Below, piece after piece: positions 1-8,655 of a stretch of DNA of 64,000 nt. The stretch covers positions 1-64,000 of the forward strand of contig NZ_BMMS01000026.1 of NCBI RefSeq assembly GCF_014646055.1, in the 5' to 3' direction. Position numbers and translations under genes: made by a program. Within the stretch, counting starts at the first letter, position 1. Every line of letters starts with the position of its first letter. The notes beneath the pieces are model-generated. The model was not told where the DNA came from. It worked only from the letters and a program-made list of their open reading frames with translations, and made no database searches. The DNA comes from Wenjunlia tyrosinilytica (GTDB lineage: Bacteria; Actinomycetota; Actinomycetes; Streptomycetales; Streptomycetaceae).

Positions 1-518
1 CCGTAGCGGCTCCAGTCCACGCACCGGGCCAGTTCCTCGGCCAGCCTGCCGTTGACGGCGTCCATCGAGGACAGGAACCGGCGCACCCGCCCCGGGTCCT
101 GGTAGGTCCGGGCGAAGAAGTCCCCGTCCTTGGGCTGCTCGACCTGCGGTTCCCCGCTGCGCAGCCCCTCGGTGAGCCTGGTCCATGCCGGGAACAGCGC
201 GGTGCCGGACAGCTCGGCGAACCCGCCGACGTAGCTCGGTCGGCCACGGTCGAGGTACCGCGCCGCGAGCGCGCTGTTGCGGTACCGGTCGTCGCCGGTC
301 CGTTCCAACATGCCCAGCGCGGTCAGCGCCTCGAGGAAATCACCCGCCGCGCGGCGGTGCAGGCCCAGCCGTTCCCGGATCTCCTCGAGACCGGCCGGCC
401 CCTCGGCCAGCGCGGTGAACAGGTCCAGCTCCACGGCGCTCATCAGCGCCCGCGACGCAAAGTAGGCGGTGCCCAGTTCCAAGATCGGGTCAGGGCTCAG
501 GACGTCGTCATCAGCCAC
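1..518 (-). CDS. Partial SAM-dependent O-methyltransferase (C-terminus outside window)
   Basis: Reading the minus strand from a GTG at 518 gives 172 codons without a stop to the window edge. A GGAGGAGA ribosome site lies just upstream. The visible part (ADDDVLSPDPILELGTAYF, then a winged-helix-like stretch ending in DRYRNSALAARYLDRGRPSY) is the N-terminal dimerisation domain of the hydroxyneurosporene/polyketide O-methyltransferase family; the SAM-binding half lies left of position 1. It follows another methyltransferase of the same broad family by about 45 bp, so the two are probably co-transcribed with the small monooxygenase at 2210. Inference: tailoring methylation of an aromatic polyketide. 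The substrate cannot be read from the sequence. Confidence 0.75.
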   Translation of the reverse strand, partial: MADDDVLSPDPILELGTAYFASRALMSAVELDLFTALAEGPAGLEEIRERLGLHRRAAGDFLEALTALGMLERTGDDRYRNSALAARYLDRGRPSYVGGFAELSGTALFPAWTRLTEGLRSGEPQVEQPKDGDFFARTYQDPGRVRRFLSSMDAVNGRLAEELARCVDWSRY

Positions 519-563
519 GACGGATTCTCCTCCCTCAACGGTGAAGGGTCGGTGGAATGCGGC

Positions 564-1664
564 TCAGCGGGGCGCGGGAACCTCGGCGGCCGCCCGCCCG
601 GTGCCGGCCGCGGACTCCTCCTCGGGCTCACCGGTCGCCGAGCGCTCCGCCAGCAGCACCCGCAGCGGGAGTCCCTTCGGCGCGTGGGTCTGGATCGCGG
701 TGAAGCCGCCGGCCGTCAGAATGCGCTGGTACGCCTCGGCGGAGTGCACCTCGCCGTTCGAGGTCCACGCGAGCATCAGAACCGAGAACAGGTGCGGCAG
801 CGGATCCTGTGCCGGGGACTCCCCACCGGTGACGAAGCCGACGATCGCCAGCCGGCCGCCCGGGCGCAGCGCCTTGGCCGTCCGGCGCAGCAGCTCGGTC
901 GCCTTCTCCTCGGAGAAGTGGTGCAGCACGTTGGTCACCATGGCCAGGTCGTACGGACCGCCCAGCGGGACCTCGAACATGTCCCCGGGCAGGGCGTGCA
1001 TACGAGCCCGAACGCCCATGCGCTCGGCGTGGCGTGCCGTCACCTCCAGCACGTTCGGCCAGTCCAGCGAGTACACCTCGGCCGCGGGATGACGCTGTGC
1101 GAAGGTGAAGCCGTAGTACCCGTGTCCACAGGCGACGTCCAGGACATCGAGCCGGGACCGCCCCCGGGCCCACGGGTCGAGCGCGTCCGCCATGGTCACC
1201 GCGGTGGGCGCGGCGACCGCGGTGGCGTACTCGGCGAAGTCCTCCCAGTAGCGGTAGCCCGGAGTCTCCGCGTTCTCCGGCACCACGACGCCGCCGTGCC
1301 GCACCGCCTCGCTCAGGCGCCGCAACGCCTCCCACTCCCAGTCGCCGGCCATCACATGGACCATGTCGCCGAGGTATCCGGGCCGGCCGGGGACGAGGCA
1401 CTGCGCGGCGCCGGATACGAGCCGGAACGCGTTGCCGTCCAGGTCGAGCAGCCGGACGGCGACGAGCGCGTTGAGAAGGATGCGCATGCCACGTGGATCG
1501 GTTCCCAACCGGGCGGCCAGCGCCTCGGCGCCCTCCGGCCCGGCGGCGAGTCCTTCGAAGACGCCCAGTTGGACCCCGGTGCGCAGAAGGGAGGTCGTCT
1601 TGTACGCCTGCATCATCGTGAGCACATCGTCGCGAGTGAGCTCCTGGCCATGGATGTCGTTCAC
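564..1664 (-). CDS. SAM-dependent methyltransferase, polyketide O-methyltransferase family
   Basis: About 366 residues. The N-terminal 100 residues form the dimerisation/winged-helix domain of small-molecule methyltransferases. The Rossmann SAM site follows, with motif I VLDVACGHGYYG and later MVTNVLHHFSEE and LRPGGRLAIVGF. GTG at 1664 is preferred because AAGGTGG lies five bases upstream; an in-frame GTG at 1673 would add three residues. It is the middle gene of a leftward group (ABM monooxygenase, this gene, second methyltransferase). Known for the family: O- or C-methylation of aromatic polyketides and related metabolites. The acceptor substrate is unknown. The last 25 residues (from about EPEEESAAGTG) are low complexity. 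Confidence 0.85.
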   Translation of the reverse strand: MNDIHGQELTRDDVLTMMQAYKTTSLLRTGVQLGVFEGLAAGPEGAEALAARLGTDPRGMRILLNALVAVRLLDLDGNAFRLVSGAAQCLVPGRPGYLGDMVHVMAGDWEWEALRRLSEAVRHGGVVVPENAETPGYRYWEDFAEYATAVAAPTAVTMADALDPWARGRSRLDVLDVACGHGYYGFTFAQRHPAAEVYSLDWPNVLEVTARHAERMGVRARMHALPGDMFEVPLGGPYDLAMVTNVLHHFSEEKATELLRRTAKALRPGGRLAIVGFVTGGESPAQDPLPHLFSVLMLAWTSNGEVHSAEAYQRILTAGGFTAIQTHAPKGLPLRVLLAERSATGEPEEESAAGTGRAAAEVPAPR

Positions 1665-1829
1665 GTGTTCCACCTTCGGTCGAGGGGACCTGGGATGTCG
1701 GGCCGACCGAGCGGACCGGGCGCGGATGCCAGGCGCACCGGGTATGCGGGCGGCGCGTGCGGGTCGTCCTGAAGCCCGGCTGATCGGGGCGGGGAGGCAT
1801 GGCGTGGACCGATCCGCGGCGGGCGTCCT

Positions 1830-2210
1830 TCAGAGCGGCGGGCGCCCTGAGCGTGTCGGCGCGGGGAACGGCCCCGCGGCCGAAAGCCGTTCCGTTGCCT
1901 GGAGCAGGATCATCGTCACGAAGGAGCCGGCCGACCGGTACGGATGCAGCTTGCTGCGATGCTCGATGTGCGCATCGCTGTGCTCGAAGTCCCGGAACCC
2001 GGCCTCGTCGCGCCAGTCGCTGACGATGTAGTAGACGCCGGGATCGTCGTCGGCGCGCAGCAGGGCCTGTCCGAGGTTGGCCTCATGTCCGGCGACCACA
2101 TCCGTGGTGGCGCGCCAGACCTCTTCGAACTCGCGCTCCCTCCCCGGGAGGATCTCCATGCGCAACTGCACACGGTACGGCTGTGGTCTCTCCTCGGCGC
2201 TCGGCTGCAT
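1830..2210 (-). CDS. Small ABM-type (antibiotic biosynthesis) monooxygenase
   Basis: A 126-residue protein with one ferredoxin-like ABM fold: YRVQLRMEILPGREREFEEVW at the start, then VYYIVSDWRDEAGF and a closing strand ending in FVTMILL. The ATG at 2210 has a GAGGAG site six bases upstream. Known for the family: cofactor-free monooxygenases or cyclase-like helpers that act on aromatic polyketide anthrones and related intermediates, although many members are only binding or housekeeping proteins. With the two downstream methyltransferases it suggests the border of a type II polyketide locus to the left. That is inference, because no ketosynthase is inside the window. Confidence 0.75.
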   Translation of the reverse strand: MQPSAEERPQPYRVQLRMEILPGREREFEEVWRATTDVVAGHEANLGQALLRADDDPGVYYIVSDWRDEAGFRDFEHSDAHIEHRSKLHPYRSAGSFVTMILLQATERLSAAGPFPAPTRSGRPPL

Positions 2211-2571
2211 TGTCGTCTCCTCGTCGCTGGTGCGGCGTTGCTGTCGGCCCTTTCGCCACCTTGGGGACCGGCGAGTTGCCCGAGGGTAGGTCGACCGGCG
2301 TGGAGGAAGCGTTGAGCAGATCGTGGAGCGGATGCGACGGCACGGCGGTCATCGGCGCGGAAGCGCGGAAGCGCGGAAGCGCAGAAGTGCGGAAGCGCAG
2401 AAGCCCAGAAGCCCAGAAGCCCAGAAGCGCAGAATCAATACGGCTCACCGGCCCGTGGGGCCGCCCGGCTCGGCACGGGCAGCCGGATGAGGCCGACCGT
2501 GGAACAGTGGAAGTAGCGGCTCGGGGCGTGCGGCGCGTGCGCGGCATCCGGTGAGGCGAATGGAGGGTGCG
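2211..2571. other. Intergenic region between divergent monooxygenase and stress-protein genes
   Basis: No gene is supported here. The region must hold the leftward promoter of the monooxygenase group and the rightward promoter of the stress protein, but I see no clear -35/-10 pair. It contains the octamer tandem array at 2355-2434. Confidence 0.6.
2355..2434. repeat. Ten-unit 8-bp tandem repeat
   Basis: Ten consecutive octamers run from 2355 to 2434 without a break. The first three are GCGCGGAA; later units vary (GCGCAGAA, GTGCGGAA, GCCCAGAA three times). The array is purine-rich on the plus strand and lies about 140 bp before the stress-protein start. Such intergenic microsatellites can change length by slippage. 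No protein is encoded across it. Confidence 0.85.
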
Positions 2572-3465
2572 ATGAGTCTGCCGGTGGTAGCGGGGGTCGA
2601 CGGCTCCGCGCGAAGCCTGGCAGCAGCCGACTGGGCTGCCCGGGAAGCGGTGCTTCGCCGGGCGCCGCTGCGACTGGTGCACGCCGCACCGTCAACGCCC
2701 GGTCTGGTCATGCCGGTGACTGCGGCGGAGGTGTGGTCGCAAGTCGGCGAAAAGGCTCTCCAGCACGGGGTCGCCGAACTCGGTGAGCGGTACCCGGACC
2801 TCGTCGTACGGGGCGAGCAGGTGTCCGGGCGTCCCGCCGAGACTCTGCTGTCGGCTGCGGCGAACGCCGGGCTGCTGGTGATCGGAGCTCGGGGTACGGG
2901 CGGCTTCGACGGCCTCGTGGTGGGGGCGGTGGCCCTGCGTGCCGCGGCGGCGGCCGCCTGTCCCGTGGTGGTGGTCCCCGAGCAGCCGACTCATACCGGT
3001 GACGAGGCGGAGTCCCCGGCGGCGGATGGCTGGGCGTGCGTGGTGACGGGTCTTGACCCGCACGAACCGGTGCACGAGACAGCGGACTTCGCCTTCGCCG
3101 CCGCCCGGGCGCACGGCGCCCTCCTGCGGGTGGTGCACGCGTGGGCCCTTCCCGCCACCGCCGTGTCCCCGTTGATGCTGGATGTGACGGAGGAGGACCG
3201 TGCCACCTGGGAGGACCAGGAGGTCCAGCTGCTCTCGGACGCCCTGCGGGAGTGGCGGGAGAAATACCCGCAGGTCGCCGTGGAGCCCGATGTCAGGCTG
3301 CTCCATCCGGAGATGGCGCTGGTGCACGCGTCCTCGGGCGCGGACCTGCTGGTCATCGGGCGGCGCGCCGACCCCCGGGCGCCCGAGGGACGGCTCGGTC
3401 CGGTCGCCCATGCGGTGCTGCACCACGCCCGCTGCCCGGTGGCGATCGTGCCGCACGCCGGATGA
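2572..3465 (+). CDS. Tandem-domain universal stress protein
   Basis: 297 residues with two UspA domains. Each domain starts with a strand (VVAGVDGSARS; VVTGLDPHEP) and ends with the nucleotide-binding loop and a closing strand (VIGARGTGGFDGLVVG ... CPVVVVPE; VIGRRADPRAPEGRLG ... CPVAIVPH). The glycines of the ATP loop are better kept in the first domain. ATG 2572 is chosen over the GTG at 2551 because GGAGG lies at 2562-2566. Known for the family: cytoplasmic ATP-binding stress-survival proteins. It converges with the phosphofructokinase gene, 27 bp apart; a co-function in low-energy or low-oxygen conditions is only a suggestion. Confidence 0.9.
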   Translation: MSLPVVAGVDGSARSLAAADWAAREAVLRRAPLRLVHAAPSTPGLVMPVTAAEVWSQVGEKALQHGVAELGERYPDLVVRGEQVSGRPAETLLSAAANAGLLVIGARGTGGFDGLVVGAVALRAAAAAACPVVVVPEQPTHTGDEAESPAADGWACVVTGLDPHEPVHETADFAFAAARAHGALLRVVHAWALPATAVSPLMLDVTEEDRATWEDQEVQLLSDALREWREKYPQVAVEPDVRLLHPEMALVHASSGADLLVIGRRADPRAPEGRLGPVAHAVLHHARCPVAIVPHAG

Positions 3466-3492
3466 CCGCGCCCGGAACGGCGGCCCGGCCGG

Positions 3493-4518
3493 TCAGCCGA
3501 AGAAGACTTCGAACTCGTCGTAGAGCGAAGGATCGACCGTCTTGCCCCCGACCGTGGCATCAGCGAGGGGGATGCGGACGATGTCCGTACCGCGTACGGC
3601 CACCATCATGCCGAAGGCTCCGTCCCTGACCGCGTCGACCGCGTGCAAGCCGAAGCGCGTCGCGAGCCACCGGTCGTACGGGCTCGGCGTGCCGCCCCGC
3701 TGGACGTGGCCCAGGACCGTGGTACGGGCTTCCTCCCCGGTGCGGTCGGTGATCTCCTGGGCCACCCATTCGCCGATGCCGGACAGCCGAACGTGCCCGA
3801 ACTCGTCGACCGTCCGGTCCTTGAGGACCATGTGGCCCTCCTTGGGCACCGCCCCCTCCGCCACGACGACGATCGGCGCGTAGTTGATTTTGAACCGGCT
3901 CTCCACCCAGCCGCACACCTGCTCGATGTCGAACGGCCGCTCAGGAATGAGGATCGCGTTGGCGCCGCCCGCGATGCCGGCGTGCAGGGCGATCCAGCCG
4001 GCGTGCCGCCCCATCACCTCGACCACCAGGGCCCGCATGTGCGACTCGGCGGTGGTGTGCAGGCGGTCGATCGCCTCGGTGGCGATGTTGACGGCGGTGT
4101 CGAAGCCGAAGGTGTAGTCGGTCCCGGACACGTCGTTGTCGATGGTCTTCGGCACGCCCACCACCTGGATCCCCCGGCGGCTCAACTCGGCGGCAACGCC
4201 GAGCGTGTCCTCGCCGCCGATCACGATGAGCGCGTCGATGCCGTGCGCGGTGAGCGTGTCCCGCACCCGGCCTTCCCCGTCCTTCTGCTTGAGCGGGTTG
4301 GTGCGGGAGGAGCCGAGGATGGTCCCTCCTCGGGGAAGGATTCCGCGCACGGCGGGGATGCCCAGCGGGACGACCTTGTCCTCGATCGCGCCGAGCCAGC
4401 CGTCGCGCAAGCCGATGAAGTCGTATCCGTACTCCTGGACGCCCTTGCGCACCACGCTGCGGATCACGGCATTGAGCCCGGGGCAGTCGCCGCCGCCGGT
4501 CAGCACCCCTACCCTCAT
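3493..4518 (-). CDS. pfkA: 6-phosphofructokinase with PPi-type active-site signature
   Basis: 341 residues, complete PfkA fold: GVLTGGGDCPGLNAVI at the N-terminus, VIGGEDTLG (101-107 region), PKTIDNDV (123-130) and GRHAGW. The start ATG at 4518 has AAGGAGA seven bases upstream; a longer ORF reaching 4551 lacks a better site. Residue 104 is Asp and residue 124 is Lys. In this family Gly at these positions marks ATP users and Asp/Lys marks pyrophosphate users, as in the well-known Amycolatopsis methanolica enzyme. It phosphorylates fructose 6-phosphate in glycolysis; by this signature the phosphoryl donor is more likely PPi. Some high-GC enzymes with mixed signatures use ATP, so the donor should be tested. 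Confidence 0.92.
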   Translation of the reverse strand: MRVGVLTGGGDCPGLNAVIRSVVRKGVQEYGYDFIGLRDGWLGAIEDKVVPLGIPAVRGILPRGGTILGSSRTNPLKQKDGEGRVRDTLTAHGIDALIVIGGEDTLGVAAELSRRGIQVVGVPKTIDNDVSGTDYTFGFDTAVNIATEAIDRLHTTAESHMRALVVEVMGRHAGWIALHAGIAGGANAILIPERPFDIEQVCGWVESRFKINYAPIVVVAEGAVPKEGHMVLKDRTVDEFGHVRLSGIGEWVAQEITDRTGEEARTTVLGHVQRGGTPSPYDRWLATRFGLHAVDAVRDGAFGMMVAVRGTDIVRIPLADATVGGKTVDPSLYDEFEVFFG

Positions 4519-4968
4519 GGGCTTCTCCTTCGTGCCTGCCTGCGCGGCCACCGACGAGGAGCATCACTGGTGACCGCGGGAGAGATCTCGCCCCTGCCTC
4601 CAGCCTCCACCCATTCGATCGGCAGTGCCCACTCAGCCGGTACCGAGCACTGCGCGCTGCGCCTACCGGCGCCGGTGGATCAGCGAGGACAGTGCGGCGA
4701 GCAACCTTTCCGCCCGAGGTGCGATCGCTATCACATTGGCTACAATTTGATATTGTATTGATATCTCCTGATTCTGGGAGGCGATGCCGCGATGTCTCCG
4801 CTCATCCCCGCGTGTCACCGTGGTGCGCCTGCGCCCGGGATGGGCGCGCCTCGACGATCCTGTGCGGACATGTGTCGCACGCCACAACACGCGCGGGAAC
4901 CCCTGCCCTGATCGAACCGACTGCTGAGGTGGCCCGGGGGACGCGCGGTTGTGGGGATCGGAGACATC
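4519..4968. other. Intergenic region between divergent pfkA and MFS genes
   Basis: 450 bp that must carry both promoters. Base composition drops sharply to AT-rich around 4731-4775, where the inverted repeat listed separately sits. No further ORF is convincing. Confidence 0.6.
4741..4757. promoter_or_regulatory. AT-rich inverted repeat, candidate operator
   Basis: TACAATTTGATATTGTA is a perfect 6-bp inverted repeat (TACAAT/ATTGTA) around a 5-bp spacer, in an AT-rich island inside very GC-rich DNA. It lies about 220 bp upstream of pfkA on one side and about 210 bp upstream of the MFS gene on the other. A dimeric regulator site overlapping a promoter is the simplest reading; no regulator gene is adjacent. 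Confidence 0.45.
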
Positions 4969-6219
4969 GTGGGGGCGGAGCAGGCGGAGCAGGCGGAGCA
5001 GGCGGTGCAGGCGGTGCCGACGGCGTCGGCGGCGTCGGCGGCGTCGGCGGCCGGAGCGGACGGTGGACTGACGGCCCTGCTCACCTGCGCGATGGCGTTC
5101 TCGATGATGCAGCTCTTCCTGCTCGGAGCTCTGGGCCCGCGCCTGGTGGACGAACTGGGGATCTCGCCGACGGTGCTGGGCCTGACGACGACGATCGGCT
5201 TCGGGACAGCGGCTGTGCTCTCCCCCGCGGGCGGGCGGATCGTGGACCGGATCGGCCCCAGGCGGGCGCTCGTTGTGCTGTTGCTCGTGTCCGCGACGGC
5301 GCTCGCGCTGATCGGTGCCGCGCCGGGAGCCGGGTTCCTCCTCTCGGCGGTCGCGCTCGGCGGTCTGCCCCAAGCACTGGCCAACCCGGCGACCAACAAG
5401 GCGATCCTGGCCGGCGTCGCACCGGTCCGGCGGGGATCGGTGACCGGGATGAAGCAGTCGGGGGTGCAACTGGGCGCCTTCGTCGCCGGGCTTCCCCTGG
5501 CGGCGCTGGCCGCGGGTGTCGGCTGGCGTGGGGCGGTGTGGACGGCGGCCGCGACGGCGGTGGTGGCGGCACTGTGGGCGCTGCGCGCGCTGCCTGCCGA
5601 TCCCGAGGTGAACAGGGCGGGGCCTCGGTCGTCGTTGGTGCCGCGCGGCGCCATCGCGTGGCTGGCGGTGTTCTCCTTGCTGCTGGGCTGCGGAATCGCG
5701 TCGGTCAACACGTATCTGGCGTTGTTCGGGGCACAAAGGCTCGGTCTGGGCCCCACCGCGGCCGGTGCCCTGGTGGCGGTGCTGGGCGTGGCGGGGATCG
5801 CCGGCCGGGTGGGCTGGTCGAGGGCCGCCCGGCCGGGGCGCGCGGAATGGCTGCCGGGATGGCTGGCGGCCGGTGCGGTGGTGGCGGCCCTTCTCCTGGC
5901 GGCCGCGTTGCTCGTGCACCCGCTGGTGTGGCCGGCCGCGGTGGCGGTGGGCGTGTTCGCCGTGTCGGGCAACGCTGTCTCCATGGTGCTGGTCATGCAG
6001 CGTGCCGCACCCGGCCGGGCCGGGCAGGACTCGGCGCTCGTCTCCGCCGGGTTCTTCACCGGCTTCGCCGTCGGTCCGCCGGTCCTGGGCGCACTGGCGC
6101 AGGCCGGTCACTACGGGCCCGGCTGGCTGCTGGTCGCGGCTGAGTTCGCGGCGGCGTGCGCGGTCGCGACGACGTGGGCGGTGCGGGAGCGGCGGCACCG
6201 CGCGGTGGTTGAGGCGTGA
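4969..6219 (+). CDS. MFS transporter
   Basis: 416 residues, about 12 hydrophobic segments in two halves separated by a short polar stretch (LPADPEVNRAGPRSSLVP). The loop after helix 2 carries GGRIVDRIGPRRALV, the MFS signature. GTG 4969 is preferred over GTG 4951 because GGAGA is correctly placed before it. The first 30 residues (EQAEQAEQAVQ, then Ala/Ser-rich) come from a GCGGAGCAG-like DNA repeat and look dispensable. Its stop overlaps the next start (GTGA), so it is translationally coupled to the GH88-like protein. Inference: uptake of a sugar or oligosaccharide fragment used by that partner; an exporter role cannot be excluded. Confidence 0.8.
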   Translation: MGAEQAEQAEQAVQAVPTASAASAASAAGADGGLTALLTCAMAFSMMQLFLLGALGPRLVDELGISPTVLGLTTTIGFGTAAVLSPAGGRIVDRIGPRRALVVLLLVSATALALIGAAPGAGFLLSAVALGGLPQALANPATNKAILAGVAPVRRGSVTGMKQSGVQLGAFVAGLPLAALAAGVGWRGAVWTAAATAVVAALWALRALPADPEVNRAGPRSSLVPRGAIAWLAVFSLLLGCGIASVNTYLALFGAQRLGLGPTAAGALVAVLGVAGIAGRVGWSRAARPGRAEWLPGWLAAGAVVAALLLAAALLVHPLVWPAAVAVGVFAVSGNAVSMVLVMQRAAPGRAGQDSALVSAGFFTGFAVGPPVLGALAQAGHYGPGWLLVAAEFAAACAVATTWAVRERRHRAVVEA

Positions 6220-7292
6220 CCGAAGCGGACTGGGCCGAACGCGCACTCGCGGAGGTCATCGACCGGGTCGCCGTCACCAGGGCTGAAGTCGGTGATCGCT
6301 TCCCCTTGTTCGCCGCCCCGGACACCGGCCGGTGGACGACCACCGGCCGGGGTGCGTGGACCGGTGGCTTCTGGGCCGGGCTGCTGTGGCTGCGGGCCCT
6401 GCACACCGGCGACGAGGTGGACCGGGCGGCGGCCTCGGCATGCACGGCGCGCCTGGCGGGCTGGGTGGAGGCCGACACCGCCGCCCGAGGTCTGATCCAC
6501 TGGTACGGAACCGCTCTGGCCGTCGGCGATGCCGGGGCCGAAGGACTGCGCGAGCGGGCCGCCCGGGCCTGCCTGACCGCGCTGGACCCCGAACTCGGCC
6601 TCGTTCCTTGGGGATCCGCGTTCGGCGGACCCAGGCTGGTGGCCCGCGTGGACGCGGTCCCCGGCATGGTGCCGCTGCTGGCCACGGCAGGCCGCGAGGG
6701 CGCGCAAGCGGCCGCCTCCCACCTCCACCGGCATCTCGACCTGTGCCACGCAGACGGGCTGCCGGTGCCGGCCCTGCGTTTCGAGGCGGCGACGGGATGG
6801 CAGCCGTGCGACGATCCGGCTCCTGGCTGGAGCCGGGGACGTGCTTGGCTCCTGCTGGCAGTGGCCGACGCGCTGCACCGCCCGAGCGCGGCCGGGGCAA
6901 GGGCGGCCCGATTGGAGGCCGTGGCGGCCCAGTTGGCCGCCGCGCGGGGGAGGACTGCCGGACAGCTCGTCCCCGTGGCCGACGAGGCGCGGCCCGACGG
7001 CCCCCTGGACACCTCCGCCGCCGCGATCACAGCGGTGGCGCTGCTGAAGCTCGCCGCCATCCCGGGGCCCCGGTCCGCGGAATACGCCCACCGCGCCGTG
7101 GCGATCCTGAGCCGGTTGGCCACCGGGCACCTTTCCGGCGACGGCGGGGCCCGGCCGATGGGCATGCTGCTCGACGGCTGCTACGACGCCCGGCGGGGCA
7201 TCGCCCCCCGCCACGAACTGGTGTGGGGCGACTTCTTCCTGGCCCTCGGGCTGGCCTGCCTCACCGGAACGGTCGACGTCCGGGCGGTGTAG
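6216..7292 (+). CDS. GH88/105-like unsaturated glucuronyl/rhamnogalacturonyl hydrolase family protein
   Basis: 358 residues with the (alpha/alpha)6-barrel pattern of unsaturated glucuronyl hydrolases: WTGGFWAGLLWLRALHTGD near residue 45, a possible catalytic Asp in VARVDAVPG, GPLDTSAAAITAVALLKLA in the second half and WGDFFLALGLA at the end. No signal peptide is seen, so it is cytoplasmic, as is usual for the family, which hydrolyses 4,5-unsaturated uronyl ends of imported oligosaccharides. The GTG start overlaps the MFS stop by four bases. The family also includes proteins of other function, so the exact substrate is open. Confidence 0.65.
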   Translation: MTEADWAERALAEVIDRVAVTRAEVGDRFPLFAAPDTGRWTTTGRGAWTGGFWAGLLWLRALHTGDEVDRAAASACTARLAGWVEADTAARGLIHWYGTALAVGDAGAEGLRERAARACLTALDPELGLVPWGSAFGGPRLVARVDAVPGMVPLLATAGREGAQAAASHLHRHLDLCHADGLPVPALRFEAATGWQPCDDPAPGWSRGRAWLLLAVADALHRPSAAGARAARLEAVAAQLAAARGRTAGQLVPVADEARPDGPLDTSAAAITAVALLKLAAIPGPRSAEYAHRAVAILSRLATGHLSGDGGARPMGMLLDGCYDARRGIAPRHELVWGDFFLALGLACLTGTVDVRAV

Positions 7293-7327
7293 CCCGCCGT
7301 AGCCGGGCACGGCGGACGAGACCCGCC

Positions 7328-8512
7328 TCACGGTGAGCGCAGCACCCGGCGTGCGACGGATGTGATGTGCAGCTCGTCCGGGCCGTCGAGGATGCGGGCG
7401 GCGCGGCCGGTGCGGAAGAGCGCGGGCAGAGGGGTGTCGGGGCCGAGTCCGGCCGCGCCGTGGACCTGGATGGCCGCGTCCGACACCTGCTGGAGCATGC
7501 GGGCGGCGGCGACCTTGGCCAGGCCCACCTCGATGTGCGCGTCCAGCCCGGCACCGATCCGGGCCGCGGCCTCGTGGACCAGTGGCCGGGTGGAGCGCAC
7601 GGCGAGCAGTGACTCGAAGACGTGCTGCTGAACCAGTTGGTGGCCCGAGAGCGGACCGCGCGACCCGGAACGGGTGTTGGCGCGCTCACACATCAGGTCG
7701 AAGGCTCTCTGGGCCTGACCGAGCCAGCGCAGGCACCGCAGGGTCCGTCCCAGCTGGAGTCTTTCTCCGGCGATGGCCAGGGCCCGGCCCCGCTCGCCGA
7801 TGAGGTGGTCGCCGGGGACGGTGACGTGGTCGAGGGCGATCTCCCATTGGCCGCCGGCGCCGAGGACGGGCAGTTCGCGTACGACGCGGAAGCCGGGGGA
7901 GTCGGTGGGGACCAGGAGGAGGGACAGCCCCGCGCGGTCCGGGGGCGCTGCGTCGGTGCGGGCCAGGACCGTGACCAGGTCGGCGTCGGCGGCACGGGAG
8001 GTGAACCATTTGCGGCCGCTGACGGTCCAACTCCCGTCCGACTCCCGCACCGCGCGCGTACTGGTCATCGACGGATCCGTGCCCGGGGCGTCCGGTTCGG
8101 TCATCGCGTAGCAGGCCCGGAGTTCTCCCGCGACCAGCCGCTCGAGGTACTGGTCGCGTATCCGCGTGCGGCCATGGCGTCGCAGCATCAACACGTCGAG
8201 CAGGGGCGCCGAGCCCAGGGCCGCCGGTCCGTGGTCGCTCGCGCCCTCGGCCTCCGCCAGCTGGAGGTACCGCGGCAGCGCGAGGCCCTGCCCGCCGAAC
8301 TCGGCGGGCAACGGCAGAGCCCACAGGCCCTCGTCCATGGCCCGCGCGCGCAGAGAGCGCATCGCTGCCCTTCCGGCGGTGCCGCCGGAGTCCAGAACGG
8401 ACTCCAGGGGAACGACCCGGCTGCGTACAAAGTCCGCCACCCGCTCAGTCAACTCCACGGCGTCCGGCCCCGGTCCCGGCCGTCCCCGGCCGGCGCTGCC
8501 CGCGCTGCCCAC
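7328..8512 (-). CDS. Acyl-CoA dehydrogenase family protein
   Basis: 394 residues from GTG 8512, which has GGAGG six bases upstream; a longer ORF to 8725 would add an unlikely Pro/Arg-rich front. Family landmarks: YAMTEPDAPGTDPSM (FAD/substrate loop), WTVSGRKWFTSRA, GHQLVQQHVFESLLAVRS and the C-terminal RTGRAARILDGPDELH, whose Glu is the probable catalytic base of the ACAD10/11-like branch. It would oxidise an acyl-CoA with FAD as cofactor. It is divergent from a CoA-transferase/acyl-CoA ligase pair 143 bp away, so the three genes may form one acid-degradation or modification unit. Confidence 0.85.
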   Translation of the reverse strand: MGSAGSAGRGRPGPGPDAVELTERVADFVRSRVVPLESVLDSGGTAGRAAMRSLRARAMDEGLWALPLPAEFGGQGLALPRYLQLAEAEGASDHGPAALGSAPLLDVLMLRRHGRTRIRDQYLERLVAGELRACYAMTEPDAPGTDPSMTSTRAVRESDGSWTVSGRKWFTSRAADADLVTVLARTDAAPPDRAGLSLLLVPTDSPGFRVVRELPVLGAGGQWEIALDHVTVPGDHLIGERGRALAIAGERLQLGRTLRCLRWLGQAQRAFDLMCERANTRSGSRGPLSGHQLVQQHVFESLLAVRSTRPLVHEAAARIGAGLDAHIEVGLAKVAAARMLQQVSDAAIQVHGAAGLGPDTPLPALFRTGRAARILDGPDELHITSVARRVLRSP

Positions 8513-8655
8513 CACTTTCCTCCGCTCTGCCGGGAACCCGGGGGAACGGCAGTCCGACTGCCTCTCCGAGGAACTGGTCGGGTGCGACGGCGCCCTGGTT
8601 CCCGTGTTCCGCACATTCCAAGCGCCGGCCACCGCCGCGCCAGGAAGGGAGAGGC

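Noticed and set aside
4663..6246. 527-codon minus-strand frame over the MFS gene
   Set aside because: Its product is Arg/Gln/Pro-rich with a poly-Arg run and no family pattern; the plus strand encodes a clear transporter.
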